Shown here one piece after another: positions 46,987 through 60,300 of a DNA stretch of 64,000 bases. The DNA comes from Meandrina meandrites (Eukaryota > Cnidaria > Anthozoa > Scleractinia > Meandrinidae). The stretch is from the NCBI GenBank assembly GCA_963693305.1, contig OY855912.1, positions 31,387,277 through 31,451,276 of the forward strand. The letters run 5' to 3'. Each line of letters starts with the position of its first letter. The first letter of the stretch is position 1. The notes under the pieces are model-generated. The model searched no databases. It saw only the letters and a program-made list of their open reading frames with translations, and had not been told where the DNA came from. Position numbers and translations under genes: made by a program.

Positions 46987-49900
46987 CTAAAATCTGCCTC
47001 CTCTCCAGCCCCGTCCGCGACCTCGGTTCCGTCCTCCTTGTCGGAATCCCCGACCCCGGCCTCCCTCAGGCATAGATTGACCCTTGACGAGGCCGTTGGA
47101 CGCTCCAGCTCGCCGACCAGGTGGGGTGTACACAGTGACTGTGCTCCCTTTGGGCTTTTTAGCTTGTTTCGTCTCAGGTGGAAGGTCGAACTTGATCGGC
47201 GTGATTCCAGCACGTTTTCGCCTGCGGAAAAATAACGAGACAACAAATGATATTCCATTGCTCAATAAACAACACTTATGATGGCGGAACTCTCGGGAGG
47301 AAAGAGAACTATTGTCACCTTAACAAGGCTCGGTTCAAGTGAAGAAAAAACCTTCGGGGTTTCGGGTAATACTGGGCACGTGCAGAGTTACTTGAAGGGA
47401 GTTTTCTTTCATCCTTTTTCCAGTAAATCTAATAATAATTAGATGCAGAACTGCTGTTTGCGTAATGTTTAATGCAATTCATTTAACGTTAAAGATAAAA
47501 CACAACGACATCGCAATACACTAAAATTCGCAGAATTTAGATTACTGATGTTAAACATCATTCCAACATCGCTGTTAACCTTCGACATACTTCTATCAGT
47601 TCAAGTAAAGTCTAAACATCATAAGGTATAACTGCTATTTGCTTTAAGTTAAATTTCCTTTCTTGACATGTTTGTTAACAGCTTACGGCAATGATACAAT
47701 TGCTATACATTAACATTCATAGAATTTATATTTCTGATGATAAACATCATTCCAGCATAGGTGCGGTAACCGTCGACAAGCTTTTGTCGGTTTAAATAAA
47801 ATCTTGTCACCAAAGTCATATTTGCTTGCAGAGAAATTTACTTCCTAAACATGACAGTTCACTGAAACGCTTACAACAATGCCATCGTAACCCATTTAAA
47901 TTCGCAGAATTAAAATTTCTGATGATAAACATCAATGCAACGTCAGCACTTCGTTATTTCACTAGTCTTGAAATGCCAAGCTTGTCCTCCCGACAAACTC
48001 AACAAAAGAATACTTAACAAGAAACGTCATCTAAAACAAGACGAAGTGAAGTAGAACAGCATGTCATCAAGAGAATCTCTTGTCGAGCTTTCACATAAAC
48101 CCGAGTGCAAAAAAAGGTGTACAGGCAGCGCGTCATTTTGTTGCCAGTTAACAAAGTTTTGATTAATCTTTGACAACTTCTTAACATCTTTTTCACAATT
48201 CTTTGATGGGTTCTTTTCCAACTGGCTTCACTCTCTCCGTTCTAGCACTCTGATTGACTACTTCGAACGGAACCCATTAGGAAGTTGTCAATAAATAATC
48301 AGAGACGTTGCCAAGCAACAAGAGTGCGGCGCCCAGCACTGGACTATTTGTCCATCTACACCAAATATGTACATCTATGTGCGCAATGTTAGCCACGCGT
48401 GTTCAAGGTCAATTGGTGGGATGTGGCCAAATTATATTTATATTATTATTATCTCGAATAAAGACAGACCAAAATTATTAGCATAGAACGAAGCCAATAT
48501 TTCGGTACCCTTGACTGAGCAAGTTTGACCAACTAATGATTAATTGCTGTTCAAAGTCTGAGGCGTTTTGTATTCATTAAATTTATATTTACAAAATATC
48601 GGTATATTGCACTGTATTAAAACTATTTTTTCCTTCGCAATTCACAGTCTGTTAAGTATAGAAATAATTTACTCCAAAAAAAACTTTACCAACGAGGAAC
48701 TGATTAAATTTTTTGATCACAACTTATAATTTGTCTTCGTAGTCTGAGGAATATGGTGTGTTATTCTTGGAAGAAAATGATCCAGAAGATGAATCAATGA
48801 TTCCAGGAATATGCCGGAATGCTGCATTGCTGGTTGATGTACCTGTTATCTTCCGGCGAATATCCAGAAGTCGCTCTTCAAGAGGAATCACATCCAAATT
48901 GAATTCCAATGTTTTGGCCATCTTTAGAGCCTCCTGGCCGAACTTTTCAGCCTCGTCGTACTTTTCGAGGCGGTAGTGAAAGTCTACCTTTGCGATTAAA
49001 CGCTGAACCTTCGCGCTTTGCACCTCTCTCGTGCTGTAAGTATCTGTTTGAAGAGTTTCCAGACTTTTTCTGGCCTCCTGGATGCTCTTTGGCGGGATGC
49101 TTTTCCTCCGAGATGCGCTAGTTTCACAGCGAAGATCTATCAGCGCCATTTTGCAAACAGCGAAGTGTTGCTTGCGTACATATACTTGCTCACGGTCTAA
49201 CCGCCAACACAAGTCGATACAGCGCTGCATCAGCTCCTTGGCTTTCTCTTTGGCTTTAGCAATAACAGGCTCGTTCCTTTCGCCAGTGAGCAGCGAAGCG
49301 AAGTCACGATGCCAGCTGCCTTCCTCGTACAGCAAGATCGCCACGGCTAAGCAAGGTGGAAAGCCAGACGCAACCTTGTTGGCAATCCTCAAGCATTCTT
49401 CCGCTTTACCAAGCATTCTCCTTCGGCGGTTAAGTCCAGCCATGTAACACTTTGAGAGGACTTCAAGCAATAGCCGAGCTGAACCACTCGTCTGCGAGAT
49501 TTCGTCCACCGCACTGTTAATCATCTCCTCTGACCGGTCAAGCTCTTTCTTAATACTCAACACCACACTTTTTTCAAGACAGATGATAATTTTGCGGGTC
49601 AAATCTCCAGCTGATTCATCTAAAAGCTTTTCCGCAGCGCTTTCAAATTGACCCCAGCAGCCATCTTCTCGTAAAGGATGCAATGGTGTAATGCAAGAGC
49701 GAAATATTTGCAGCGCTTGCTGCAAACTAGAGCTCTCGTTCCCCAGTGCAAGTTCATTCAGCTTCGTGTCTCTTGTTTCCTCGTCCGCGCTTGGAGTGGT
49801 AGATCTCGACTCATTTCGCTGTAGTCTCTTCAAGCGTTTGCGATCACTTCGTTTTCTTCTTCGGCGTTCACATGCTTCATTTACATCGAAGTGCTTCTTC

Positions 49901-52900
49901 CTTTTAACATGGCGACCTTTGTGGTTGTTCACGTTCACGAAATTGTCTTCGCCGACAACCACTGTTCCAGAGTTGTTGACGATATTCACTGAATAGTGAC
50001 TGCAACTCTTTGAGCTCGAAAAACCTCGAGCGTTAGTCATCGTAGCTGGCAGTCGTTTAAATTGTTGTCTTGTCGATTTGCAACGTAAGCAACGACGACA
50101 AAACTAATCAGTCGAGCACATAACGAACAGAAGACGACACCAAAACGAAGTGCAACAGGTCAGGAAATAAATCCCTCGACTAGCTCCCGAGAAGCAGGAA
50201 GAAGCGAAGAACTATTTCACTAGTTATCTCTACACCGGTCGCCAAGATAGTGTCTCGACTGATCTTTTTAAATGTCTTCGTAGCAGAACAATGACGAAAC
50301 TTCAAAACAAAAATCTTCAAAGTTCGGTCGAGCACTAAATTTCTTGTATCACGTGATATAAAATTCACGACACACGCGCTTTACACTGTATGTTATATCT
50401 CCTTTCCTGAAGCAAAAATTCAGATGCAATTTTCACGTAAAGACGCATCTCAGCTTAATTTCCTAGTTTTGTACAAGAAAAATAAATGATCCAACACAGA
50501 TTTTTCTGATTACTTGCAAACATCGCGTGACCAAAACAAACGTAGGCTTAAAAACGTTAATTCAACGCTTTTGAATTTTTTCCCCCTGTACAAATTATAT
50601 TTAGAATACCATTTTTATCGCTGGGAATTTTATCATTATAGATACATCAATATTCTTCACACTCCTTCTCACGGTGACGCAAGAACCAATTTCACAAAAT
50701 ATCCTTCGGCCCTTAGTGATTTTTATTTACAACTGTAATCAACGATTTGGAACCAATTCACTTCCGCATTTACATGTACAAGTAAAATATAAAACAAAAA
50801 CAAAGAATAAGCATGACCTCATCGCATTACTCAGCTCTCTGCAACAATCTTACGTACGTACAACCATGCTCTTAAATTATTGTTGGAAAAAAACACCACG
50901 ACATGCATGGGAAACTACAAATCTAATAGCGATGTTGCACTACATTCCTTTAAGGATGATTCTTAACTCAACATTATGGCGTTAAATAAAGTCAGATATA
51001 GTGTTAAATTGCTCGCTGGTCTGTGTAGCTATACTGAAACAACTTAAAAAAAACCCTGCAAAGCTGTTGCCCAAATTTCGGACATGTTTTGCATTTAGTG
51101 ACAGATCTTTTACTAAAACAAGTAATTTGCTTGTGAGGAGGCAGGCAGAAATAGGATTGTAGCCGAAAACCTTCGCGTGAAGGCCTGTTCGCGCGGGTGA
51201 GTTCTAAATATTTTACAGTAGTTTTAATCCTTTTGTGCCAACAAACTTACTTTTCCTCTACTTGTGTAGTTTTCTCGTCTTTCGGAGATGTCAGTGTGGA
51301 TGTTTGTGTCTTCGCCTACAAATTAACAGAATTAAGATTAGTGACTTACGTGTATACATGTATAATTTAGTAAATGGTTTGAACACAGGAGTATCAGTAT
51401 TTCGTATAGTGTGATCGTCCGGGTGAGAGTAGTTCTGAAAAGAACTGTTGTTGGTGACTGACGTTTCCACCACCTGAGCGGAAGTCATCTTCAGAGTTTT
51501 TGTAGATTAAACCTTTGCATAATAGTGTGGTTGAAGACTATTCTGTCACGAAAGCCAGTAAACTTATACAACGAGATCCAAATTTACATCTCCACGTCAG
51601 TACACTGAATATAACATACACAAGATAAGATCAACGTCTGCCAAGTTCAAACTTACCGGGGGCTTCCACGATAATGTTATGGAACTCTTAAAGGAAGGTG
51701 GATTATGAAATAAGTCCTGAAAAAAGACGAGTAAATTATTTGTCAATCAAACACTTGCTAAACAGCGCTGACTTGTAACGTGCAAACATGGTCGCCACCA
51801 ATGAAGATAACAGAAATTCCAGGACTCAACAACACTCATTACTAAGTATCGAAACCTGAAGCAACCTTAAAATAAAATTGTCCGATATTTTCCCGACCTC
51901 ATTTTTTTAACAGACGTTTTATTGACCTGCAGAACCCAAGAAAGAATAGTGAACTATATTTATTATAATAAGCAAAATATACCTTAACCTACACAGAACA
52001 AATGAAACCTAATGGTTTGATTTTGTGGAACAGTACCCGACAAATGTCAGGAATCCATTAGGAGGATAACTAACGTTGGCGAGGATGGAAATGGATTACA
52101 GTATGGATAGTGTGATAAAGACATTTTCATCTCACAGCTAAGGTCTACAGTGTAATCAAGTCTATATTCAACCAACATCACTTCACTTTGCAACATACCT
52201 TTATGACAGCATTTATATTTGAAGTCGTCCTAAGTGCTACAATTTTAATCTTATTTTCCTCCTCCTGAAGTGCAGGACCTGTTTTGCCTTGTAACGACAG
52301 TCTCAGCTGTTTAATGTACACTTGACAGCCTTGAGCAAAGTATTGAAGCCTGTGGCAAAGCAAACAACAGTCACTCCGTAACCAGTGAATCAGAAGTAAA
52401 TGTTGGACAGGTTTTAAAGATATATGTTCAGTCTGACAAGTTTATCAAGAGACAAAACGAGAAGTTCACAGCGAGTCTGCTCAATATGGACTGTTGACAG
52501 TCTTTCAGTAAAATTTTACCTTAGTCGGAAATCTTTTAGACGTTCTGCTGCACTTGTGTCAGTTAAAAACTCTGGGTTCTAAAAACAAATACACAAATAT
52601 TTCAATAATTTATTTCAACATATCTAAGAAGAAAATATTTTCATGTCTGCGAGAAAAAAAACAATCGATTCTTATAACCTACCAACTTGCATTTCTTATA
52701 AAAAGGCAAAAAGAAACTAGTAATTTATCACTAATGGGGACTAAAAGGTAACATACAGTTGCCTCTAAAACTGGCATTCTTTTGTGTGAATACTGCCTGG
52801 GGCCTTACAAATAATAAATATTATGCACCACAAAGCATGAAGACAAGCCAGTAAAGTGAACACTGTCCAATTAGAAGTGGAGTATACAATGTACCTTTTT

Positions 52901-55900
52901 TGCTAGTTGGTGAAATGCAAAAATAAGACATTCTACATAGGAAAACTGAAGCTTTGGTTCAGCATTTTCTTCAGTATTTTTCTCCTCTTCTTCACCAGGG
53001 GGAAGTGGCATGTATTCCTGAGGTAGAACAGTTTAAGAAAAAAGACAAGCCTCATAGAATTCTCAAAACTAGAATTCTGATACAAATTCATAACAAAAGC
53101 ACTACCAACTAGCTACATGTAGCAGTAACAGAATACCAGACAGTACATTCACAGATCTAACAAGTGACGTAGTTTGTTTTACGTGTACTGTAAACCTCAC
53201 CAGTAGTAAGTTATAGATAGGTTCTATAGCTGCCTTGACATTTTCATCTGTCAGACCATGTGGTGACATTTCTGCACATAATTTCAACATCTCTAGCTTG
53301 ATGTCTTCACCATCTGCTGCAGCCAGTTCATTCAGCTTTGGTAGAACACTCTCAACTATGTACACAAAGAATGTCTGGGCGGACGCTCCTTTCTGTAACA
53401 AACAAAACACTGTGTGTGCTTCAAAGTTAAAACTTCATCCACACCGAGTGGTATTTCAGCTGACTGAGGATACCAAAGGTCTAGTTCCTGGACTAAGAAC
53501 CAATGCCACTGAAATAAAATTCTAACTTACCACAAAATATGGAATTGCTTGTCTTGCACATGAAAGAAATCTGTCAACTACATCGGCATCAGTAGGCTGG
53601 AAGAAGATAATTTGAAAAATTGATCAGATTTTATTACTTGGCATTTCATGTTTGTAAAAGCAGATGTCACAGACACATCAATAACCTTAGGCCCCACATT
53701 TTTACAACTCTTGGTTCACCAAGTGCCAGAGAAAAATAGATGCTATCACAGGCTATGCCCATTGAAGTACAATGTAGTACCTGGAATGCTTGGTTAAGTT
53801 CTGCTTGTTCTGCCACAATGTCTGCAAGTTCTTGGTGAGCACTGGCCATTACTTTCAGTGATGACAGGATAGTCATAAATGTGCGAAACTCTTCTCCAGT
53901 GACATCTGCCATGGCCTATGGCAAAAATATGTAACAGCTTTAGAGCACGAAACATTTTGCAACATATGCATAAATTGACAACAGCTGTGGTCTCAGAATC
54001 AAAAAGATATAAACACCATGACCAGTACAACAATTCAAGACATCACAGTTGTTTATCATTTACATACAGGTAAATGGTAACCATCCCATGTGTCATGTTG
54101 TCTGTCATTTTATTAGCCGAGAGATTGTCATCCCTGACCACATACCACTACACAAGCCCATAAAATGATTTTCAAGGTTAGCTTATGGTTTATAGCATGC
54201 CAGACATGACATCCAGAGAACAGGAATATACTATGACCAATAGCCACAGATACTGTCCTTGTACAGCATGCCTTGACAAAACACTTTGCCCTCCCACTGC
54301 CTGCCTTTACTTCTATAGGGCACAACAAAGTTGTTGAAACAGCAGACAGCAAAATGCTGGGTAGTAAAATCCCATCCAGGGGGAGTAAAACACTAAATCA
54401 ACTATTTCCCTAAACGCACCTTTTTGATTTCTTCAACAAGGTATTCCTCTGTTTCAGGAGAGGGATGCAACACCTTTTTACCATATTCTTCCACTGCACC
54501 ACTTAAAAACTTTATCGCACTTTCTCTAGATACTTCCTCTCCACTAAGAATTTGAGAAAATAGTCCACCAATGGTTCCTGAAAGGATCATATGTAAATTA
54601 ATGACCACCAAGAAACAATAATTCAGCTCCTAAAAGCATTGTTTTTAGACCTTTTGCATATGTTGTGTGCAGTTCATCCCATGACCTTTTTTATTCCAGT
54701 GCAAATACTTTATTACTAAGCTATGAACTGTGATTTCTATTTACACCAATAAAGCAATGAATGAGACAATGAATATATGAAATACATTGTACACAGTTTC
54801 AAGAATCTCTCAACAGCATCCACACTGGATCCGAAATAACTGGTTGTTGTATGTAGTGAGGTTCTGTTGTACATGAAGTGAGTATGGATCGACATAAGGT
54901 TGGGATGATAAATCCTAGACATTGTGGAGAAGTGGCTGTTAGAGGAGGATCAACTGAACTGTGGTGGAAAGAATGAAACTGAACTTTTTCTTGTAATTGA
55001 TTTATTTATTTATTTTTTTATTTATGACGTCAGGCTAGTGTAAAGTGTCTACCTTTTGGCTCCATTTTAAACAATGATGTGAGGGCATTTCTGACAATTG
55101 TTAATTCAGCAGGATCCTCTGAAATAGAAATATTTGTACATATAATGAATTATTAAAAGTTTCTTCAGGGAAACGTCTTATAACATTAAAATTAACAAAA
55201 TAAATAAGTTGAGCACCAAGTTCCAAGCTTGATACATGCCTGTACATTTATGAACCATGTAACGCCGATGTACATTTATGAAGCATGTCGTCATACATGA
55301 CATTTTGCAGCCTACAACCAGAATTCTTACAAATTATAACTTGAAATAACATTTAGTAATTGGCAAATGTTCATGTGGATGTCCAATTACATCTGTCAAT
55401 TAAGGTAGGATAAAAACTTTATACTGAAAGGCCAATCGGTGTAAAAAAACCATGTGCAATAAAAACCTAAGCCTTGTCAATAATACAATATCAGTCAAAC
55501 ATATTCATACTACACATGAATCATTTCTTTGATCAAGTTCCTTGAAATGCATAAAAATGTGAATCTTAAAGTTAGACAGAGTATTCAGTTCCCTTAAATC
55601 TCTGGGCAGACCATTGCATGCAGCATCACATTTAAATGAAGACTGACCCATTTCCATTTTGGAAGGAGTGACATTTAAAAATGTTGAATCCTTAAATTTT
55701 TTTATAATATTTTATTGGATACCTGTAAATGGACATCTATACCTTTTGCATGTCAATCTAACATGCACTTACATGGGTTCTGTCCCAGTAGTTTCCCTTC
55801 TGTTTGTAAAACTGATGGAATATAACATTGCCTTTTTCATTCAAAAGAGGTTCTCAAAGACTTTTTAACCTTAATATTTGCTATTGATATGATTAATAAG

Positions 55901-56831
55901 TAATTGGCAGATTGATTGATTGAACGTCAACCAGCATCTGGTTAACTGTCGCCTGCATGCCAGTCAAGACGTGATTGACATGCTAGACAGTGTACAGTGC
56001 AACATGTCAACCAAGGCAGCCTACGGTACACACAATTGATTGACTTGATCCATATAACAGTTACATCAGTTATGAATACTTGCTTTTTGCTTACCTGATT
56101 GTAGAAGTTGTGTAAGTACATCAGCAATTCTTGGAAGATGTTCTGGTGTGTCCTTGCAGAGATCTGGCAGGCCTTTAATGGCTTGTCTTCTTATCTGGTG
56201 ATACATTTAATAACATAATTAAAAGTCAGTTAATATGAACAGATTTCCTTCTACAAGTAATTAGCATGCTTTGATAGGAAAGGATCAGCATAAAAATGCT
56301 TTGATGTTATAATCCACTTTTCCTTCATCCCTTGAATTCTTGGTTTTCTTATTCAACTTTTCGCGTGCTGTTAAAAGAGTCTTTGATTTTATATTATTTC
56401 CCAAGTCATTGACCACAAACCTGAATACGCATCCATAAAAAAAAAAAACATTAAGTAAGCTTATTAATATCTCTCACCATATTATCTTCATCTTCGCATA
56501 AATCCAACATGGCATCAATAGCATTTTCCTGCAACTTTGGAAAGAACTTGAAGAACCTTGTAATAAACTGAGAGGCCAGCCGCTTCTCTGCCTGTGAACC
56601 CTTTACGGCAGCCAATATCAACAGGAAAGCACTCTCGTGCTGTTAAAAACAAGAGTTCGGAACTAGAATAAACACAAACATTTTGACGGGCATTTCCACG
56701 TGACAATAAATCGGCGCCATGTTTGATTTGGAAATATTTCAAGTCAGCTCAATCAAGCTCACCTCTCCTGCTTTCTCCTTCGCATCTGCGAGAACTCCAA
56801 ACTGTTTGTAAAGATCCTCAACACCTGCCAT
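46987..56831 (-). CDS. API5: Apoptosis inhibitor 5 (14 coding exons, complete)
   Basis: Exons in order are 56831-56763, 56639-56478, 56194-56095, 55118-55053, 54577-54420, 53915-53781, 53596-53531, 53392-53201, 53017-52895, 52578-52520, 52349-52199, 51716-51657, 51315-51251 and 47221-46987. This gives 546 residues against about 524 in human, with all 13 junctions in phase. The start MAGVEDLYKQFGVLADA matches the API5 N-terminus. Diagnostic blocks follow: LDLCEDED, IRRQAIKGLP, GGLFSQILSGE, DVTGEEF, EYMPLPP, PKLQFSYVECL, LSLQGKTGPAL and SITLSWKPP. The HEAT/ARM-like helical repeats fill most of the protein. The last exon holds a KRKR-type nuclear localisation patch and an RGG-rich C-terminus. 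API5 is a nuclear scaffold that restrains E2F1- and Acinus-linked cell death. It is head-to-head with the C6orf89 homologue, and its last intron hosts the gene at 48724-50040. Confidence 0.96.
47440..47990. repeat. Three ~185-base tandem repeat units
   Basis: The phrase ATTCGCAGAATTTAGATTACTGATG then TTAAACATCATTCCAACATC recurs at about 47528, 47712 and 47898 with constant spacing of about 185 bases. Weaker similarity runs through the rest of each unit. Non-coding, between API5's last exon and the nested gene. Confidence 0.65.
48724..50040 (-). CDS. RHIM-like motif protein with TPR-like helices, intronless, nested in API5
   Basis: A single uninterrupted frame of 438 residues. Residues 20-37 read IVNNSGTVVVGEDNFVNV. 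This fits the RHIM pattern (I-x-N-x-S-G, then V-x-V-G-x-x-N-aromatic) of RIPK1/RIPK3-type amyloid adaptors, except that the usual Q before V-G is V. A strongly basic stretch follows (about 41-75, KRKK...RRRRKRSDRKRLKR). From about 105 to 400 come amphipathic helices with TPR-like spacing (for example KYDEAEKFGQEALKMAKTLE), then a Ser-rich acidic tail. In animals RHIMs assemble into amyloid signalling complexes in cell death and innate immunity. A matching role here is inference. It lies wholly inside API5's intron 51250-47222, on the same strand. I do not recognise a named orthologue. The start is the first ATG of the frame and includes the motif. Confidence 0.78.
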   Translation of the reverse strand: MTNARGFSSSKSCSHYSVNIVNNSGTVVVGEDNFVNVNNHKGRHVKRKKHFDVNEACERRRRKRSDRKRLKRLQRNESRSTTPSADEETRDTKLNELALGNESSSLQQALQIFRSCITPLHPLREDGCWGQFESAAEKLLDESAGDLTRKIIICLEKSVVLSIKKELDRSEEMINSAVDEISQTSGSARLLLEVLSKCYMAGLNRRRRMLGKAEECLRIANKVASGFPPCLAVAILLYEEGSWHRDFASLLTGERNEPVIAKAKEKAKELMQRCIDLCWRLDREQVYVRKQHFAVCKMALIDLRCETSASRRKSIPPKSIQEARKSLETLQTDTYSTREVQSAKVQRLIAKVDFHYRLEKYDEAEKFGQEALKMAKTLEFNLDVIPLEERLLDIRRKITGTSTSNAAFRHIPGIIDSSSGSFSSKNNTPYSSDYEDKL

Positions 56832-57362
56832 GTTAATAAACGCCTTCAAAGAGGGAGAAACAGAGCGAGACAACAAGTTTTCAAATAAAAGTTTGTAAGG
56901 AAATTGCTACCAAGCCGAAACTGACTTGGGCTTAGGCTCCGCGCCTAGCCTCATTTTCATTTTCCATGCCTTCGGTCAGCGGATTTTCCAGGATGAGGAT
57001 GGGTCTAGGAGAGGAGTTGGGGGAGGGGTGATAGAGTGAAAACTTCATCATTAAAGAAATTTTCCAGTTTTAGGACTGAACATGAATGAAAGCATTGAAA
57101 TTATCAAATATGATCAAAAATACTCTTTGATTTATTTAGAAGGATTGTTTGAAATATGAAGCAACAGCATTTCGCTAATATAGTAAAATGTAAGCACCCC
57201 TCCCCCGAGAAAGCTCTTGAAGGTGGAGAGCCTGCGTCAAAAGCTACAGAAAAGAGCAATATCATAAGTCACGTCAGTCATATCAATATTATCCAGAAAG
57301 CGAAGAAGTCTTAGGAAGTATTTTCTCTCACCAGAGATTGAAGCGTTTTACAACGGCACGTA
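56832..57362. promoter_or_regulatory. Shared head-to-head promoter region of API5 and C6orf89 homologue
   Basis: Only 531 bases separate the two divergent start codons, so both 5' untranslated regions and promoters must fit here. No TATA box is evident. A GGGAGGGGTG-type stretch at about 57010-57030 is present. Shared regulation is inferred from arrangement only. Confidence 0.6.
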
Positions 57363-60300
57363 ATGGCCATGGAAGATGTTACAGGAATATTCCTGCGTAA
57401 GGAAGTCGAAGAACTTAGAAAACAAGGCGAAAGCTGGGGACTTAACAAGGAAGAGATCGATGAGGCTATTCTTCGCGCGTTGGGAGGTAATCTCAGTTAA
57501 CAAGCTTGGCGTCTTTCCTCAGTCAAATATATTTTAAGATTTTCTTGGACGGTTTTGTTTTCTCCGACAGTTCGGCAATCCTTTTGTTTATCAAACATCA
57601 ACTAAGTTACCTTAACTCAGCTGAAAGTGAGGAAGTCAGCTTAACTGATTTGTTTTGGTCTCGATTTTGTTGAAGTTCGACCTTTTATCGAGATCGGCCA
57701 ATCTTTTGTTTCTGTCAAAAGAAAGTTTCTTTCCGATCTTTGCGTTCACATTATACTAGTATTAAGATTTATAATAAGTAATGAATAAGTAATGTTAGCT
57801 TACCTTCGTATTTCAAACAAGTGAAGCAAGAATATGTAAGCTAATAAAAATACATTTCTTTCTAGCTTTTTCCAGATAAGCACAATATGAACAGAAGATT
57901 TTCCGTTTTGTTGGTATTTATTATGCATCATTACTTTTCTCTCAAACTCTCCTTAACATGAACAATCATGAAAAGAACAAAATTCACAGAGCAACATACA
58001 TAATTAGCCCTGGGGTTACGAAAATCAAAATGAAAGTTGCGATTTTTTATTCAAAAAATATTAAGCCCTCCATATTGTAACTAAGTTCTATATTTAGCTA
58101 AACAAAATTATTTTTGTCCATAATATTCGCTCCCCGATATTCGCTTTTCATTTTTAAAACTAATATTTGCAAGGTAAATAGGGTTATTTGAAAAAAAAAA
58201 AAAAATATGATGACTTATGTAAGTCAAATATGTTCATTTTTCTTTTTGAAAAAATTTTAGCCTTGTAAATATTAATTTTTACACTGTATTATTCTTTTGT
58301 AGAGAGATCTCCATCGGCTTCAAAGGATGCAAGCAAAACTAAAAGCAAGAAACGTAGCTGTACGAGTCGCTGTGTTCAACTGGCAGGGCTTATTATTCTG
58401 CTTCCTATTCTGTTATACACTGGAGTGTCACTGATGGCCATGATAAAGCCGTCATTTGGATTGTACATTGGGCAAATGACTGCTGATCTTCAGTATCCAT
58501 TACAGCGCGTGGTCCGTTTGATTTCCCTTCCCTTGCACAACTTCATGGACTTGTCAGCGTTTAGTGCCTGGGAGTGCATGGTTGACAACCCTTTGTATGT
58601 TCCAGGTAGAATGATGTTGAATTGGTTTTACACTAATTTTTTTAATTTTGATTAATGCTGGTAGATGACACCTGGAATTTTTAATCCCAGAGTGACTAAA
58701 TATTGTTATGTTTAAAAAGAAAAAAAATGCTATTGATCAGAAGATGATTGTAACCAACAGCCTTACAAGTTATAGCCCTCTTCATAAATCACTGTGCTAC
58801 TCAAGATTAGCCTGTAAGCATTTTTTTGTAGCATTGATAAAAATCAATATTGATAATTTTTGTTTTTCAGAAAAACCTGATTGTACAATATGTCAGGGAT
58901 TGAAGAAGATTGCCACCCGTTCCAGCACAAATCTCACCAAAGCTGCCTTTAAGAAACGCTTTTATGACACTGCGTTTCCTGTCAAGGTTAGAGACATGCC
59001 AGGCTATGGAGATGTTGGGCACAGTTTTGAAAAATTTATGGAGTTTTATCATGCCAACCAAGCAGATCTGGAGCAGGGTGCCTGTGAGTTCAAGATCAAT
59101 GGAGTTGTAAATGAATCTGTTAAAAGTCTGGCAGACGTACTAAAGAATTGGGATCATTACATGCCAGCTGGAAATATCATAGGATGGTTAGTAATACTGT
59201 AAACACCCACTGATAAGCCACACCTTTTCTTCCAAAATTTGAGTTGCTAAATTCAGGGTGTGGTTTATCTGCGGGTGCACTTATCTCCAGGTGTTAAGGG
59301 TATCTGGTCAGATTGGAACTCTGTAACTTTCATTTTTCTGATGTTTTCTTGTTTGGTGTTTGCAAGTCATCCAATTCCTATTTTGCAGCCAGTTCTACCA
59401 TTCGGGAAGACATCACTCTATCAACTCCTTATTTAACTCCTTAACAGAAATCATAACAGTATTAAAATGGAGTGTCGTGTGGACAGCTTGTGAGAGTCAG
59501 AAAATAAAGAATACTCAGGAATGCATGTATCAGTAATCTCCCTTCCTTAATAACTAGCCTCCATATACAATTAACCGTACATGTAAGCCAGCTTTTTATG
59601 TTATATTTTGTTGCAGGAAAGTTTGCTATGGACAGGGCTTAAGATCGCTGCGAGCCCTGTTTCCTCGTCCATACTGTATCCATAGTGAGGGTGCTTTAGA
59701 CAAGTCAATGTATCTGTTACAACCAGCCATAGATGCAACAGACAGCTCCACTGAACAAGTCCTTATATCGGAGACAGTATGTTTATTTACTCTGCTGTCG
59801 TCTATATTATTATTTGAAGCTTGTTTTAATTTGGTGGTAAGCTGTGTCTTATCTTTCCCCAGGCACATGGCACTTTTGACAATGTGTGGATGGCACAAGT
59901 GACTGGTTCCACAGTTGTGAATCTTCTGCCAGTTGAGCACTGCAAAGACAAGTGCGAGAGGTTTGAGTTTACACTGGAACAAGGAGATGTCTGTAAGTAA
60001 GCCAGATGCACAAGTATTCCTCAGTACTGGTACTAGTCTCAATTTCCACTACTCTCGCTCTCTAGTCCAATTATCATCCCTAGAAGGGGCAAGGCCCCTT
60101 TTCTTAATAAAGACTGGTAATTGGGCCTGTACTGGTAGTTAGTAAACTCACCTCTTTTTTCTTACTATCAGACTTGTTTTTACCAGCAGGGTCCCTTGGG
60201 ATAGCAGCCACATTGCTTAATGGACCACCATACCTTTATAGAGATTACCTTTACATGGTATTACATTAATGTGCAAACTACCTGATACAAGCACAGTGGT

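Noticed and set aside
60172..60265. Alternative last exon of the C6orf89 homologue
   Set aside because: It follows an AG acceptor, but the sequence does not continue the cupin-like end. The exon at 60711 gives the family's C-terminus in phase.
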